From assembly GCA_947494325.1 (NCBI GenBank), contig CANLUS010000006.1, positions 124,001 to 188,000 of the forward strand: DNA of 64,000 bases, read 5' to 3'. Positions 34,002 to 44,379 of the stretch are shown here, piece by piece. Within the stretch, counting starts at the first letter, position 1. Each line of letters opens with the position of its first letter. The translations under genes and the position numbers were made by a program. The notes beneath the pieces were generated by a model. That model was not told the origin of the DNA. It worked only from the letters and a program-made list of their open reading frames with translations, and did no database searches. The stretch comes from an uncultured Flavobacteriaceae bacterium. Lineage in GTDB: Bacteria > Bacteroidota > Bacteroidia > Flavobacteriales > Flavobacteriaceae.

Positions 34002-35402
34002 TTAGTCTTTTTTCAATTTCTGAAGTTGTCTCTCTAATTTTCTATTGGAGAAATGTGTAAATCCGTTTCGAAGGATGCCATTTTTATCAACTAAAATAAT
34101 TCTAGAATAATTGATAAGCAACCAATCATTATCATTAGATTTAGTATCTAACCGAAATTGGTTGACCGGATTAAATTTATTCGCTTTTACATAGGATTTC
34201 CAATTGTAATCAACATGATTCGCGTCTATTCCCACAAATTTTAAGGTAGGGTGCTTTCTTTCTAAGTAATCAACACGTTTTGCTAAGTCTACAATCTGAC
34301 GCGTACCTTTAGGCCAAAAATAGAGTACCGAATTAAATCCTTTGATATGTTTATATATAGAGATTTGATCATCTTCAAAATTGTAAACCTTTAATGTCGG
34401 AAACGGTGCTCCTCTTTTTGGCGATTCAGATGCCTTTACTAATTTATCGATGCGGTCCTTTAAATTTGCATCTTTACAATTTTCGAAGAACAATTCTTGA
34501 GCCCTTTTAGTCTCAGTCTCTATAATCTGATCATCCAACATAACATTCCACATGCCTTCATACAAAAACCTTGATTGTAAATCGTCAATATGTAAATGGT
34601 TCACCGTAGCCTCAATAAAGTTTGTCTTTACATTTGAACCTTCATTTATAATGGTCTTTTCAAAACTGAGATGTCGTAGATAATCTCTAATATAACTTGT
34701 ATACGCATAAAAATTTTGTAGATCCTCATCCTTAAAATTAACCTCTTTTCGATACTTATAAAAAATAGGATTTATCGTGGGATACTTCTGTAATTTTAAG
34801 GCCATCTTGTTTCTAAAAGGATAAGCTTCCTTCTTTTTGTAAAGAGGTAAATGGATGGCAGCATTCATAAATTTGTCGAAAAGAGGGTTCACATCAGTGA
34901 CTTCTTCTCGATACTGTTTATAAAGTAGTTTTTTTAGTTTTAAAAGAGAATCGATTTTTATCTCAAATAAACTATCATTTAGAGTATAATAATTCAAAAT
35001 AAATTTATCGTCTTTCTCATTTTCCAAGAACATATTTAACAACAAATTATTCTTTTCAGCGCCTTTACCACTAAAAACTAAAGATTCGTCAAAGTCCCAA
35101 GTGTTCAAGCGAAGTAATAGACTATCACTTGGTTCTAGAAAGAGAAATTGGATTTCGTTACCATGTTCAAAGGTATAAAGACCTACCTGTAGAGAATCAA
35201 ATTTGAATAGAAACTTATTTTTAACATCAAGTTGGGCAGAATCAAGCAGCTCATTATTTTTATAAAAATAAACTCCCTTTGATTTCGGATTTATAATTTT
35301 TCCACCAAAATAAGTAGCATCAGTCATATTTCTATCACTCGCACAACTTGAAATCAATACTAAAATAATTAAAAGTAATTTATATTTCAATAGACGTTTC
35401 AT
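34002..35402 (-). CDS. Lipoprotein with thioredoxin-like C-terminal domain lacking CXXC
   Basis: A 466-residue lipoprotein starting at 35402 (MKRLLKYKLLLIILVLISSC, lipobox Cys at residue 20); an upstream start would precede an obvious signal. The N-terminal region (about 25-330) is helical with no clear family; it resembles DUF4369-like pre-domains seen in TlpA-type proteins (FLFLEPSDSLLLRLNTWD, beta strands near 35-110). The C-terminal region from about 335 has a thioredoxin-fold pattern (GAPFPTLKVYNFEDDQISIY, KGFNSVLYFWP, TLKFVGIDANH, ILVDKNGILRNGF). At the active-site position, where TlpA has a W-C-x-x-C, it reads WPKGTRQ with no cysteine. A redox role is therefore doubtful. Confidence 0.78.
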   Translation of the reverse strand: MKRLLKYKLLLIILVLISSCASDRNMTDATYFGGKIINPKSKGVYFYKNNELLDSAQLDVKNKFLFKFDSLQVGLYTFEHGNEIQFLFLEPSDSLLLRLNTWDFDESLVFSGKGAEKNNLLLNMFLENEKDDKFILNYYTLNDSLFEIKIDSLLKLKKLLYKQYREEVTDVNPLFDKFMNAAIHLPLYKKKEAYPFRNKMALKLQKYPTINPIFYKYRKEVNFKDEDLQNFYAYTSYIRDYLRHLSFEKTIINEGSNVKTNFIEATVNHLHIDDLQSRFLYEGMWNVMLDDQIIETETKRAQELFFENCKDANLKDRIDKLVKASESPKRGAPFPTLKVYNFEDDQISIYKHIKGFNSVLYFWPKGTRQIVDLAKRVDYLERKHPTLKFVGIDANHVDYNWKSYVKANKFNPVNQFRLDTKSNDNDWLLINYSRIILVDKNGILRNGFTHFSNRKLERQLQKLKKD

Positions 35403-35414
35403 TAAAAAATCGCT

Positions 35415-35445
35415 CAAATCTAAACATAATCCAACAACCAAACAA
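35415..35445 (-). promoter_or_regulatory. Promoter of the thioredoxin-like lipoprotein gene
   Basis: On the minus strand the -7 element TAGATTTG (35415-35422) and a TTG (35443-35445) are separated by 20 bases. The leader is about 10 bases. Confidence 0.6.
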
Positions 35446-35495
35446 AATTAGCCATAAGCACATTGCTATTTTGTTAATTAGATGTTAAATTATAA

Positions 35496-37173
<1,678 letters not shown>

Positions 37174-37175
<2 letters not shown>

Positions 37176-37208
37176 AAAAAAGCCAGTGAAATTCACTGGC
37201 TTTTTTTT
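37174..37208. terminator. Bidirectional terminator between the ABC-F gene and HU
   Basis: Stem AGCCAGTG (37181-37188) and CACTGGCT (37194-37201), extended by the A and T runs on both sides and with a five-base loop (AAATT). It serves the two convergent genes and partly overlaps the ABC-F stop. Confidence 0.88.
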
Positions 37209-37223
37209 ATTTAGATAGGTGTC

Positions 37224-37496
37224 TTAGTTTACACAACCTTTTAATTCAGCACCTGGCTTAAATTTCACTACATTTTTAGCAGCAATTTTAATCGCCTTTC
37301 CAGTTTGAGGGTTTCTTCCTTCTCTTGCAGCTCTTTTAGTAACTGACCAAGATCCGAAACCTACTAAAGATACTCTATTACCTTTTTTAAGTGAACCTTC
37401 AACATTATTCATCATACTATCTAAAGCTTTCTTTGCTGCAGCTTTTGAAATACCTGCATCAGCAGCCATAGACTCAATTAATTCTGATTTATTCAT
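37224..37496 (-). CDS. HU family DNA-binding protein
   Basis: A 90-residue histone-like protein that bends and compacts DNA. It has the complete HU pattern: helix 1 (KSELIESMAADAGISKAAAKKALDSMM), the SLVGFGSW turn, and the DNA-binding arm GRNPQTGKAIKIAAKNVVKFKPG. The C-terminus ELKGCVN ends with a cysteine, a small variation. It is a single-gene transcript with a clear promoter upstream and a shared terminator downstream. Confidence 0.96.
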   Translation of the reverse strand: MNKSELIESMAADAGISKAAAKKALDSMMNNVEGSLKKGNRVSLVGFGSWSVTKRAAREGRNPQTGKAIKIAAKNVVKFKPGAELKGCVN

Positions 37497-37549
37497 AATT
37501 AAAAATTTAAATTGGTTAAATAATAATTGTTTGCTTTTTTTAAGCGAAA

Positions 37550-37579
37550 CAAATATATATTTTATGAGGTTTTATGCAA
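37550..37579 (-). promoter_or_regulatory. Promoter of the HU gene
   Basis: On the minus strand the -7 element TATATTTG (37550-37557) and the -33 TTG (37577-37579) are 19 bases apart, a full consensus match. The leader is about 45 bases. Confidence 0.78.
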
Positions 37580-37674
37580 GGTTGAGCGCTAAAAACACCC
37601 TATTTTGTTGATAAATTGGGGTTGAATGTTAATAACCATAGTAAAAATCACCGTCAATGCCCATAAATAGGGGC

Positions 37675-38619
37675 TTACAGCACTTTTGCGTTTTCTTGAA
37701 ATGTAAACCCATTTAGAAGATCTTGTGCTTGCATCTTTCGTTTTCCCGATAGCTTAATTTCATCGATTATAATGAATCCTTTTTTTACTGCAACTTTCAA
37801 TTCTTTCTTTGATACGATAATAGACCCTAATTCAAAACGATGACTTTCCTTTTGTTTGAATGCTTTATATATTTTTAACTCAGTTTGGGAATCTCCATTA
37901 ACAAGAACAGTCCAAGCGCCTGGGTATGGACTCAGACCTCTTATTTTGTTAAATATTTTCTTTCGAGAGTGATTCCAATTTATTCTGCATGTATCTTTAA
38001 ATAATTTTGGTGCTTCTTTTTCTTTCTTTTTGGGTTGCTTACTTGTTTTTACTTGGTCCTTTTCAATTAAATGAACTGTTTGAACTACTAATTTAGCTCC
38101 TTCACTCATTAATTTGTCGTGCAGTTCACCAGCAGTCTCATGCTTGCTTATTTTTACTGTCTTTTGTAGGATAATTTCACCAGTATCAATTTTTTCATCA
38201 ATAAAAAATGTAGTAACACCAGTTTTCTTTTCACCATTAATAAGTGCCCAATTTATAGGAGCAGCTCCACGATACTCAGGTAGGAGAGAAGCGTGCAAAT
38301 TAAATGTTCCAAAATCTGGCATTTTCCAAACTACTTTTGGAAGCATTCTAAAAGCCACAACTATTTGGAGATTTGCCTTAAACGAAGCTAAATTATTTAA
38401 AAATTCACCATCCTTTAAGTTGGTTGGTTGTAACAGTGGAATATCTTTTTCTAAAGCGAATCGTTTAACAGCCGATTGTTGTATCTTTCTTCCTCTTCCT
38501 GCTGGCCTATCTGGTGCGGTTATTACCCCAACAACATTAAGATTCGCAATTAATAATTGGTTTAATGTTTCTACAGCAAAATCGGGAGTTCCCATAAAAA
38601 CAATGCGCACGTCTTTCAT
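37675..38619 (-). CDS. fmt: Methionyl-tRNA formyltransferase
   Basis: Formylates initiator Met-tRNA with 10-formyl-tetrahydrofolate. 314 residues. The N-terminal formyltransferase domain opens with VRIVFMGTPDFAVETL. It has the folate-site signature FNLHASLLPEYRGAAPINWALINGEKKTGVT, with the catalytic His in HASLLP, and DTGEIILQKTV. The C-terminal tRNA-binding domain (about 210-314) contains RGLSPYPGAWTV and KRKMQAQDLLNGF. Its start overlaps the recQ stop by one base (38619), so it is coupled to recQ. Confidence 0.96.
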   Translation of the reverse strand: MKDVRIVFMGTPDFAVETLNQLLIANLNVVGVITAPDRPAGRGRKIQQSAVKRFALEKDIPLLQPTNLKDGEFLNNLASFKANLQIVVAFRMLPKVVWKMPDFGTFNLHASLLPEYRGAAPINWALINGEKKTGVTTFFIDEKIDTGEIILQKTVKISKHETAGELHDKLMSEGAKLVVQTVHLIEKDQVKTSKQPKKKEKEAPKLFKDTCRINWNHSRKKIFNKIRGLSPYPGAWTVLVNGDSQTELKIYKAFKQKESHRFELGSIIVSKKELKVAVKKGFIIIDEIKLSGKRKMQAQDLLNGFTFQENAKVL

Positions 38620-40517
38620 TATTTTTTTAGTTGAAATTTGTGCTGCGAAGTTATAGTTATTTTATCGCTATCCAATAATAATTGCAGCACAGTTAGTACA
38701 TTATTTTTATCCATGGTTAGAAGGGATACAATCTCTCGAGAGGATAATTGATGGTGTTTTTGTAATAGTTCTAATATGTTTTCCGAGATTGATGAATGAT
38801 TTAAGTTTGATGAAACATCTCTCAAACAAATATCACAAATCCCACAAGTTTCGGTATTGTATTCATCGAAATAGCTCAGCAATAAATTGCTCCTGCATTG
38901 CTTCGTATTATGAATATATTTCAGTACTGCTTTTGCCTTATCTATTTTAACTTTTTGAAATCTCTTGATATTTTGTGCTATCCTGTTGATTGTTCGTTTA
39001 TCATCTCTAGGAACTAAAAAATCAATAAAACTTGTTAAAATCGCCTGATCGTATGTTAAAATACCATCATTTGAAATGCTATTTAATGAATTAATTATTT
39101 GAGAATAACCAAGTTGTAGTTTTTGTCCAAGTAAATACTCATCAATCTTTTTTGAAGCACCAAAAGCACCTCCATAGTTTCTCAGTATCAACTTTATCAA
39201 TTCACCAAAGTGCTGATTTTTTTCACAATATGCTAAGGTTTCTTTATGGCTAGCACAAAATGTGACCAATGATTTCTGATTGAAATTATCGCCAACCCTA
39301 ATAATGGATTGATTGTTTAATTGTTGAACTGCATTATGAGTTTTTAATTTCGGAAGTTTATATCTTTCACAAAATAATTGAAAATTAAAGGCTCGCTTTT
39401 CTGATGATTTTTCTCCAATTGAAATTTGAAAGTGCTGATTTAGTTTGATATATACATCCGTAATGAACTCGATTGAAATAAGACTTTTTTCAAACCTATT
39501 TTTAAAGTTAAACTCGATAGCATTGTTATAAATGATGCTAGAGGTGGCTTGAGCTCCATTTCTTCCCGCTCGTCCTGCTTCTTGCATATAGTTTTCGAGG
39601 CTATAAGGAAGGTTGGTATGAACAATTGTTGATACGTTATCTTTGTCTATTCCCATACCAAATGCATTGGTAGCTACCATAATAGGTGTTTTCTCAGACA
39701 ACCAATTAAAATAGCTTTCCTTTTTTTCATTTACAGACAAACCACCATGGTAATAGCTACATTTATATCCTTTTAAATTTAAAAAATCGGAAATATTCTT
39801 TGTTGCTTTACGACTACTTGTATAAATAATTGCTGAGCCATTATTCTTTTGAATTAGTTGCTGCAATGCAAAGTGTGTATCTTCCGTTCGGTAAATCTGA
39901 TAAGAAAGGCTTTCTCGTTGCAGAGATTCCTTAAACAAGAGTTCATTTTTTAATGTCAAGTTTTGACTAATATCTTTAAGAACTTCGGAGGTAGCAGATG
40001 CGGTTAATGCGATAACAGGAGCACTTGGATGTAAGGTTCTTAAAACACTTATATTTCTGTACGAAGGTCTAAAGTCATGACCCCATTCTGAAATACAATG
40101 GGCTTCATCAACGGCAATTAACCCTACAGGTACTTGTTGAATCTTTTCTTGAATAAATTCCGAAGAAAGTCGTTCAGGAGATAGATATAAAAATTTATAT
40201 TTCCCATATTTCAGATTGTCGAACATTGTAACGATTTCGTCCTGTGATAATGAGGCACTCAAAGCCATCGCTTTAATACCTTTTTCTTGGAGATTACTGA
40301 CTTGATCTTGCATGAGTGCCACTAATGGAGATACCACAATACAAATACCATCATTAAGGAGTGCGGGTATTTGAAAACAAATAGATTTACCACCTCCAGT
40401 TGGCAGAAATGCAATAACATCTTTAGTGGTCAGTACGGCGTTTATTATTTTTTCTTGAGAATTTCTAAATTCCGAGTGTTTCCAATATTTTTGAAGTATG
40501 TGTGTTGGTGAGCTCAT
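38619..40517 (-). CDS. recQ: ATP-dependent DNA helicase RecQ
   Basis: A 632-residue 3'-5' DNA helicase used in recombination and fork repair. Motifs: Walker A LPTGGGKSICFQIPAL near residue 43, DEAH VDEAHCISEWGHDFRPSY, SAT (ALTASAT), and QEAGRAGRNG. The RecQ-specific zinc site has its four cysteines between about 537 and 562 (CRSNLL...CGICDIC). The C-terminal winged-helix region is present but short, and I do not see a full HRDC domain. It overlaps the next minus-strand gene (P-loop kinase) by four bases and fmt by one base, forming a three-gene operon. Confidence 0.95.
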   Translation of the reverse strand: MSSPTHILQKYWKHSEFRNSQEKIINAVLTTKDVIAFLPTGGGKSICFQIPALLNDGICIVVSPLVALMQDQVSNLQEKGIKAMALSASLSQDEIVTMFDNLKYGKYKFLYLSPERLSSEFIQEKIQQVPVGLIAVDEAHCISEWGHDFRPSYRNISVLRTLHPSAPVIALTASATSEVLKDISQNLTLKNELLFKESLQRESLSYQIYRTEDTHFALQQLIQKNNGSAIIYTSSRKATKNISDFLNLKGYKCSYYHGGLSVNEKKESYFNWLSEKTPIMVATNAFGMGIDKDNVSTIVHTNLPYSLENYMQEAGRAGRNGAQATSSIIYNNAIEFNFKNRFEKSLISIEFITDVYIKLNQHFQISIGEKSSEKRAFNFQLFCERYKLPKLKTHNAVQQLNNQSIIRVGDNFNQKSLVTFCASHKETLAYCEKNQHFGELIKLILRNYGGAFGASKKIDEYLLGQKLQLGYSQIINSLNSISNDGILTYDQAILTSFIDFLVPRDDKRTINRIAQNIKRFQKVKIDKAKAVLKYIHNTKQCRSNLLLSYFDEYNTETCGICDICLRDVSSNLNHSSISENILELLQKHHQLSSREIVSLLTMDKNNVLTVLQLLLDSDKITITSQHKFQLKK

Positions 40518-41074
40518 TCATTCTCAATTGAATTTAAAATATAATCAACACGTTCTTCGACTGTTCCAAACGGAACAAGTTTAATGTTGTAACCGTATCC
40601 TCTGTATGTTTTCTCTAGGTGGTAGTGTATTTGTTTTGCTTCATCAAAACTTTCGAACCTTTCGTTATCAGACACATAAATTTCTTCCCATGGAGGCAAT
40701 AGAAAAATACTATTATATCTATATTTCTTGCAGGCTTCTATAAAATTAGTACCATATTCTTGATTAAAAAAGTCCATGTAGGCTAATACATCAGGAATTG
40801 CTCGGTCGAAAAAGATTGTTGGTTCGATATTTTTTTGTGATTGTAAATATTGATTAATTCGACCATTCAAAATCTTCGTATTGAATTCAAAAGGATCTTC
40901 AACAAATGCCAACGGATTCGTATTAAAAGTAGCAGGATCACCGTCTTTTGTTGCTTCTAAAGTAAAATCTCGAATGACTTCATGATAACAAAAATACCTG
41001 TCATTTTCTAATTTTTTGATAATCGAGGTTTTGCCCGTACCGGGAGCACCCGTAATAACTATTCTTTGTTGCAT
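40514..41074 (-). CDS. P-loop NTPase/kinase-like protein (AAA_28 type)
   Basis: A 186-residue ATP-binding protein. Walker A is TGAPGTGKTSIIKKL at about residues 8-22. A later FFDRAIPDVLAYM segment resembles the DR motif and lid of small kinases; NRERF-like and DEAKQIHYHLEKTYRGYGY follow. It belongs to the AAA_28/NadR-like kinase superfamily, whose members act on nucleotides or on unknown small substrates. It overlaps the start of recQ by four bases, so it is transcribed with recQ and fmt. No specific substrate is proposed. Confidence 0.83.
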   Translation of the reverse strand: MQQRIVITGAPGTGKTSIIKKLENDRYFCYHEVIRDFTLEATKDGDPATFNTNPLAFVEDPFEFNTKILNGRINQYLQSQKNIEPTIFFDRAIPDVLAYMDFFNQEYGTNFIEACKKYRYNSIFLLPPWEEIYVSDNERFESFDEAKQIHYHLEKTYRGYGYNIKLVPFGTVEERVDYILNSIENE

Positions 41075-41143
41075 TTATTGATAAGACTTACTTTTAAACA
41101 AAGAAAAGAAAATATTTAGTTAAGAAGAATAATATCGGTAATT

Positions 41144-41173
41144 TTGTCAGCAATTTCTTCAATTATAAATTTG
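41144..41173 (+). promoter_or_regulatory. Promoter of the DUF493 gene
   Basis: TTG at 41144-41146, a 19-base spacer, then TAAATTTG at 41166-41173, a full consensus match. The start codon follows 35 bases after the -7 element. Confidence 0.72.
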
Positions 41174-41208
41174 GTATTGTATTTGAATAGATAGGCTAAA
41201 ATAATAAA

Positions 41209-41490
41209 ATGAGTAAGCAAGAAGAGTTTTATAAAAAATTGAAGGTGAGTTTGGAAGAAACAACAGTTTTTCCGGCTGATTATATGTATAAATTTATTAT
41301 TCCTTCCGACAAGGAGAAATTAGAGACTATTGAGAAGATTTTTGATTATAGCGGTGCTGTTATTAATACCAAACCTTCTAAAACGGGTAAATACAATAGT
41401 ATCACAGTATTAGTTACGATGAAAAGTGCTGATGAAATTATAGCGAAGTACAAGGAAGTTTCAGTGGTCGAGGGGGTAATTTCTTTGTGA
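41209..41490 (+). CDS. DUF493 (YbeD-like) family protein
   Basis: A 93-residue soluble protein of the DUF493 family with an ACT-like fold. It has the family pattern: FYKKLKVSLEETTVFPADYMYKFIIPSDK at the N-terminus, NTKPSKTGKYNSITVLVTMKSADEII, and a closing strand VVEGVISL. YbeD in Escherichia coli is linked to lipoate metabolism by genome context, but the function is not established. It lies upstream of the SurA cluster with about 90 bases between, and has its own promoter. Confidence 0.85.
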   Translation: MSKQEEFYKKLKVSLEETTVFPADYMYKFIIPSDKEKLETIEKIFDYSGAVINTKPSKTGKYNSITVLVTMKSADEIIAKYKEVSVVEGVISL

Positions 41491-41521
41491 TTTATTTAAC
41501 AAGAAAATTAAAAATATCGGC

Positions 41522-41529
41522 TAATTTTG
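41522..41529 (+). promoter_or_regulatory. Candidate -7 element for the SurA/PpiC cluster
   Basis: TAATTTTG matches TAnnTTTG and lies 49 bases before the ATG at 41578. No -33 TTG at normal spacing. Confidence 0.42.
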
Positions 41530-41577
41530 CGTAGGCTAAAATTATTCGAAGTACATAATTTTAGATTTTATTATAGT

Positions 41578-43476
41578 ATGAGTTTGAAAAAATTAATTCC
41601 TATTGCTTTTGTATTTTTAATAGTACAAACATATGCGCAAAAAAAACAAGAGGTATTATTTACGGTAGATAATGATCCAGTTAGTACCGAAGAGTTTCTG
41701 AAAGTATTTAATAAAAACCGAGATATCGTTGACGATGAAAATAAAAAAACGGTAGAAGAATATCTTGATCTTTATGTGAATTACAAGCTGAAATTAAAAC
41801 AAGCGTATCAACTACAATTAGATACCGTTAGCTCTTATAAAAAAGAACTCAAGAAATACAAAGAACAATTAATTGCACCTTATCTCAAAGATTCAAAAGT
41901 TACCGAATTGTTGGTGAAAGAAGCTTATGATAGAATGAAAAATGAGGTAAGTGCCAGCCACATTCTGGTAATGGTTAAGCCTAAGGCTACTCCAAAAGAT
42001 ACTCTAAAAGCCTATCAAAAAATTCTCGAGGCGCGAACTAAAGTTATAGAAGGGGTTTCTTTTGCTCAAGTGGCTAAAGAATACTCTGAAGATCCGTCTG
42101 CAAAGAGAAATGGAGGGGATTTAGGTTACTTCAATACTTTTGCGATGGTATATCCATTCGAGAATGCTGCGTTTAACACTGAAGTGGGTAGTATTTCAAT
42201 GCCCTTTAAAACGAGCTTCGGTTATCATATTGTGAAAGTGAATGACAAGAGAGCTTCTAAAGGAGAAGTAGAGGTTGCGCATATTATGATTCAGAGTAAA
42301 GGCGGTGATGATGATGAATCTAAAGAGAAAATAAACGAAGTGTACGCAAAGTTACAACAGGGAGATGCGTTTGACTTTTTAGCAAGGCAACATTCAGATG
42401 ATAGAAATAGTGCTATCAGAGGTGGAAGATTAGCTAAATTTTCTGCTAACAGAATGATCAAATCATTTTCTGATGTTGCTTTTGCGTTGGAAAAAGAAGA
42501 TGATATATCCAAACCCTTTAAAACACAATATGGTTGGCATATTGTAAAACTTATAAAAAAGCATCCCGTTAGAAGTTACGATCAGGTCAAAGAAGAGTTG
42601 ACGAAAAGAATAGAAAAAAGTGAGCGGGCTACAATTGTTGGAAAATCAATTGCAGAAAAACTTAAAGAAAAATATACTATCATAGTGGATAAAAATAGCT
42701 TTGAAGCTTATATGCAAAATGATACAGAAGTACTAGCGAAAAACGCGGATCAACCCATTTTCAATATCAATGATAAAAAGATTCCTTTAAAGAGTTTGCT
42801 AAAATATTATAGTTCACAACAAAAGAAAACGTTTAAAGCAGCATATGAGGATTTTTTAAATCAGGAAGTAATTTCTTACTATAAAGAAAATCTTGAAGAG
42901 ACGAATAAAGAATTTGCTGGAACAATAAAGGAGTATCGAGATGGATTACTTTTATTTGATTTATTGCAAAAGAAAATTTGGACAAGAGCCGAGAAAGATA
43001 CGCTGGCATTGCAAAAATTTTTTAAGAATAACAGAAGTAAGTATTCTTGGAAGGAAAGAGCAAATCTAATTCTTGCTTCCTGTACAAACCAAGATAAAGC
43101 GGAAAAGGTAAGAGAATTATTGTTAGAAGGAAAAACGATTAATGAAATAAAGCAAGCGGTCAATGAAGGAGCTACTATTCATGTCTTGTTTTCGGAAGGT
43201 ATTCTAGAATCCGGTAATGAAAAATTACCAAAGAACTATACGTTTACTAAAGGTGTTTCAAAAGTATATAACGATATAAAAAATCAGTATTTGATTGTAG
43301 ATGTTAAAGAGATTATGGCACCGGCATTCAAAGAGTTGAAAGAGGCGAAGGGATTAGTGATTAATGATTTTCAGAAAGAACTTGAAAATAAATGGATTGC
43401 CGATTTAAACACTTTATACAAGGTGAAAGTAAGAAAGAAAGTGTTGAAAAGAATTATTAAAGAAAATTCAAATTAA
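41578..43476 (+). CDS. PpiC/SurA-type peptidylprolyl isomerase chaperone, copy 1
   Basis: A 632-residue periplasmic folding protein. The start at 41578 gives a signal peptide (MSLKKLIPIAFVFLIVQTYAQ). After a helical N-terminal part, two parvulin domains are visible: about 126-226 (SASHILVMVKPKATPKD, FGYHIVKVNDKRA) and about 231-330 (VEVAHIMIQSKGGDD, YGWHIVKLIKKH), followed by a long helical C-terminal region (KTFKAAYEDFLNQEV, KVRKKVLKRI). SurA-type proteins escort unfolded outer-membrane proteins across the periplasm. It is the first of three similar genes in a row, 2 bases from the next. Confidence 0.9.
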   Translation: MSLKKLIPIAFVFLIVQTYAQKKQEVLFTVDNDPVSTEEFLKVFNKNRDIVDDENKKTVEEYLDLYVNYKLKLKQAYQLQLDTVSSYKKELKKYKEQLIAPYLKDSKVTELLVKEAYDRMKNEVSASHILVMVKPKATPKDTLKAYQKILEARTKVIEGVSFAQVAKEYSEDPSAKRNGGDLGYFNTFAMVYPFENAAFNTEVGSISMPFKTSFGYHIVKVNDKRASKGEVEVAHIMIQSKGGDDDESKEKINEVYAKLQQGDAFDFLARQHSDDRNSAIRGGRLAKFSANRMIKSFSDVAFALEKEDDISKPFKTQYGWHIVKLIKKHPVRSYDQVKEELTKRIEKSERATIVGKSIAEKLKEKYTIIVDKNSFEAYMQNDTEVLAKNADQPIFNINDKKIPLKSLLKYYSSQQKKTFKAAYEDFLNQEVISYYKENLEETNKEFAGTIKEYRDGLLLFDLLQKKIWTRAEKDTLALQKFFKNNRSKYSWKERANLILASCTNQDKAEKVRELLLEGKTINEIKQAVNEGATIHVLFSEGILESGNEKLPKNYTFTKGVSKVYNDIKNQYLIVDVKEIMAPAFKELKEAKGLVINDFQKELENKWIADLNTLYKVKVRKKVLKRIIKENSN

Positions 43477-43478
43477 AT

Positions 43479-44342
43479 TTGACCCAGCGTTTTACATATT
43501 GCATATTGTTTCTGAGTATCTTTTGTATAGCTTGTTCTAAACAACAAGACACTAAAGAAGCAATAGCTCGTGTTGCCAATTCATATTTATATGAGAGCGA
43601 TTTAGAAGCATTATTACCAAGTAATTTTGCTGAACAAGACAGTCTACTATTAGTTAAAACATATATAAATAATTGGGCAAAAGATCAACTATTGTTACAA
43701 AAGGCGAAAATTAATTTGAATGACAATAAAGAAGTAGAAGAATTAGTTGAGCAATACAGGCAAGATATTTTGATCGATAAGTATAAGGGAGCAGCAGTAG
43801 CTCAGTACTTGGATACTGTTTTTACAGATAAAGATGTCTCAGATTTCTATGATGAAAACCAAGAAATATTTAAGTTGAATGAAGAATTAGTCAAGTTTAA
43901 ATATATTCATTTTGGAAATGATTTGTTAAACCCTGAAGATTTTATTTCATTGTTTAAGTCACGAAAAAAAGAAGACTTAGACAGCCTAGTATCTCAGGAG
44001 ATGCAATTAAAGTCATTCAATTTTAACGATTCTACTTGGATACGTCTAGAAGATGTTTTAGATAAAATATCTGTGCTAGATAAGTCGGACAAGAACGCTT
44101 TACTAAAAAAAACAAATTATTTAAAAAAAGAAGACTCTTTAGGAGTATATTTGATCGCTATTAAGGATGTGTTGAGGAGGAATCAAACAGCTCCAAAAAG
44201 TTATGTATTACCGACAATTAAACAAATGATTCTTCATAAACGTAAATTAGATTTATTAAAAAAAATCGAGCAGACGTTAATGGAAGATGCAATAAATAAT
44301 AAGGAATTTGAAATATATGATATGACAAGGAAAGGTCAATAA
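43479..44342 (+). CDS. SurA-cluster lipoprotein with degenerate PPIase domain
   Basis: A 287-residue lipoprotein (lipobox Cys near residue 19, IFCIAC) that starts with TTG at 43479, two bases after the previous stop; no in-frame ATG exists before the signal peptide. The N-terminal helices resemble a SurA N-domain (VANSYLYESDLEALLP, LVKTYINNWAKDQLLLQKA). The middle (KFKYIHFGNDLLNPEDF) looks like a remnant of a parvulin domain, but I find no complete parvulin motif (no FGYHIV). It probably works as a non-catalytic chaperone partner of the flanking genes. The function is inferred from position. Confidence 0.75.
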   Translation: MTQRFTYCILFLSIFCIACSKQQDTKEAIARVANSYLYESDLEALLPSNFAEQDSLLLVKTYINNWAKDQLLLQKAKINLNDNKEVEELVEQYRQDILIDKYKGAAVAQYLDTVFTDKDVSDFYDENQEIFKLNEELVKFKYIHFGNDLLNPEDFISLFKSRKKEDLDSLVSQEMQLKSFNFNDSTWIRLEDVLDKISVLDKSDKNALLKKTNYLKKEDSLGVYLIAIKDVLRRNQTAPKSYVLPTIKQMILHKRKLDLLKKIEQTLMEDAINNKEFEIYDMTRKGQ

Positions 44343-44379
44343 ATCAAATGGTTTTATAATTTCGAGATAAGAATAAAAA

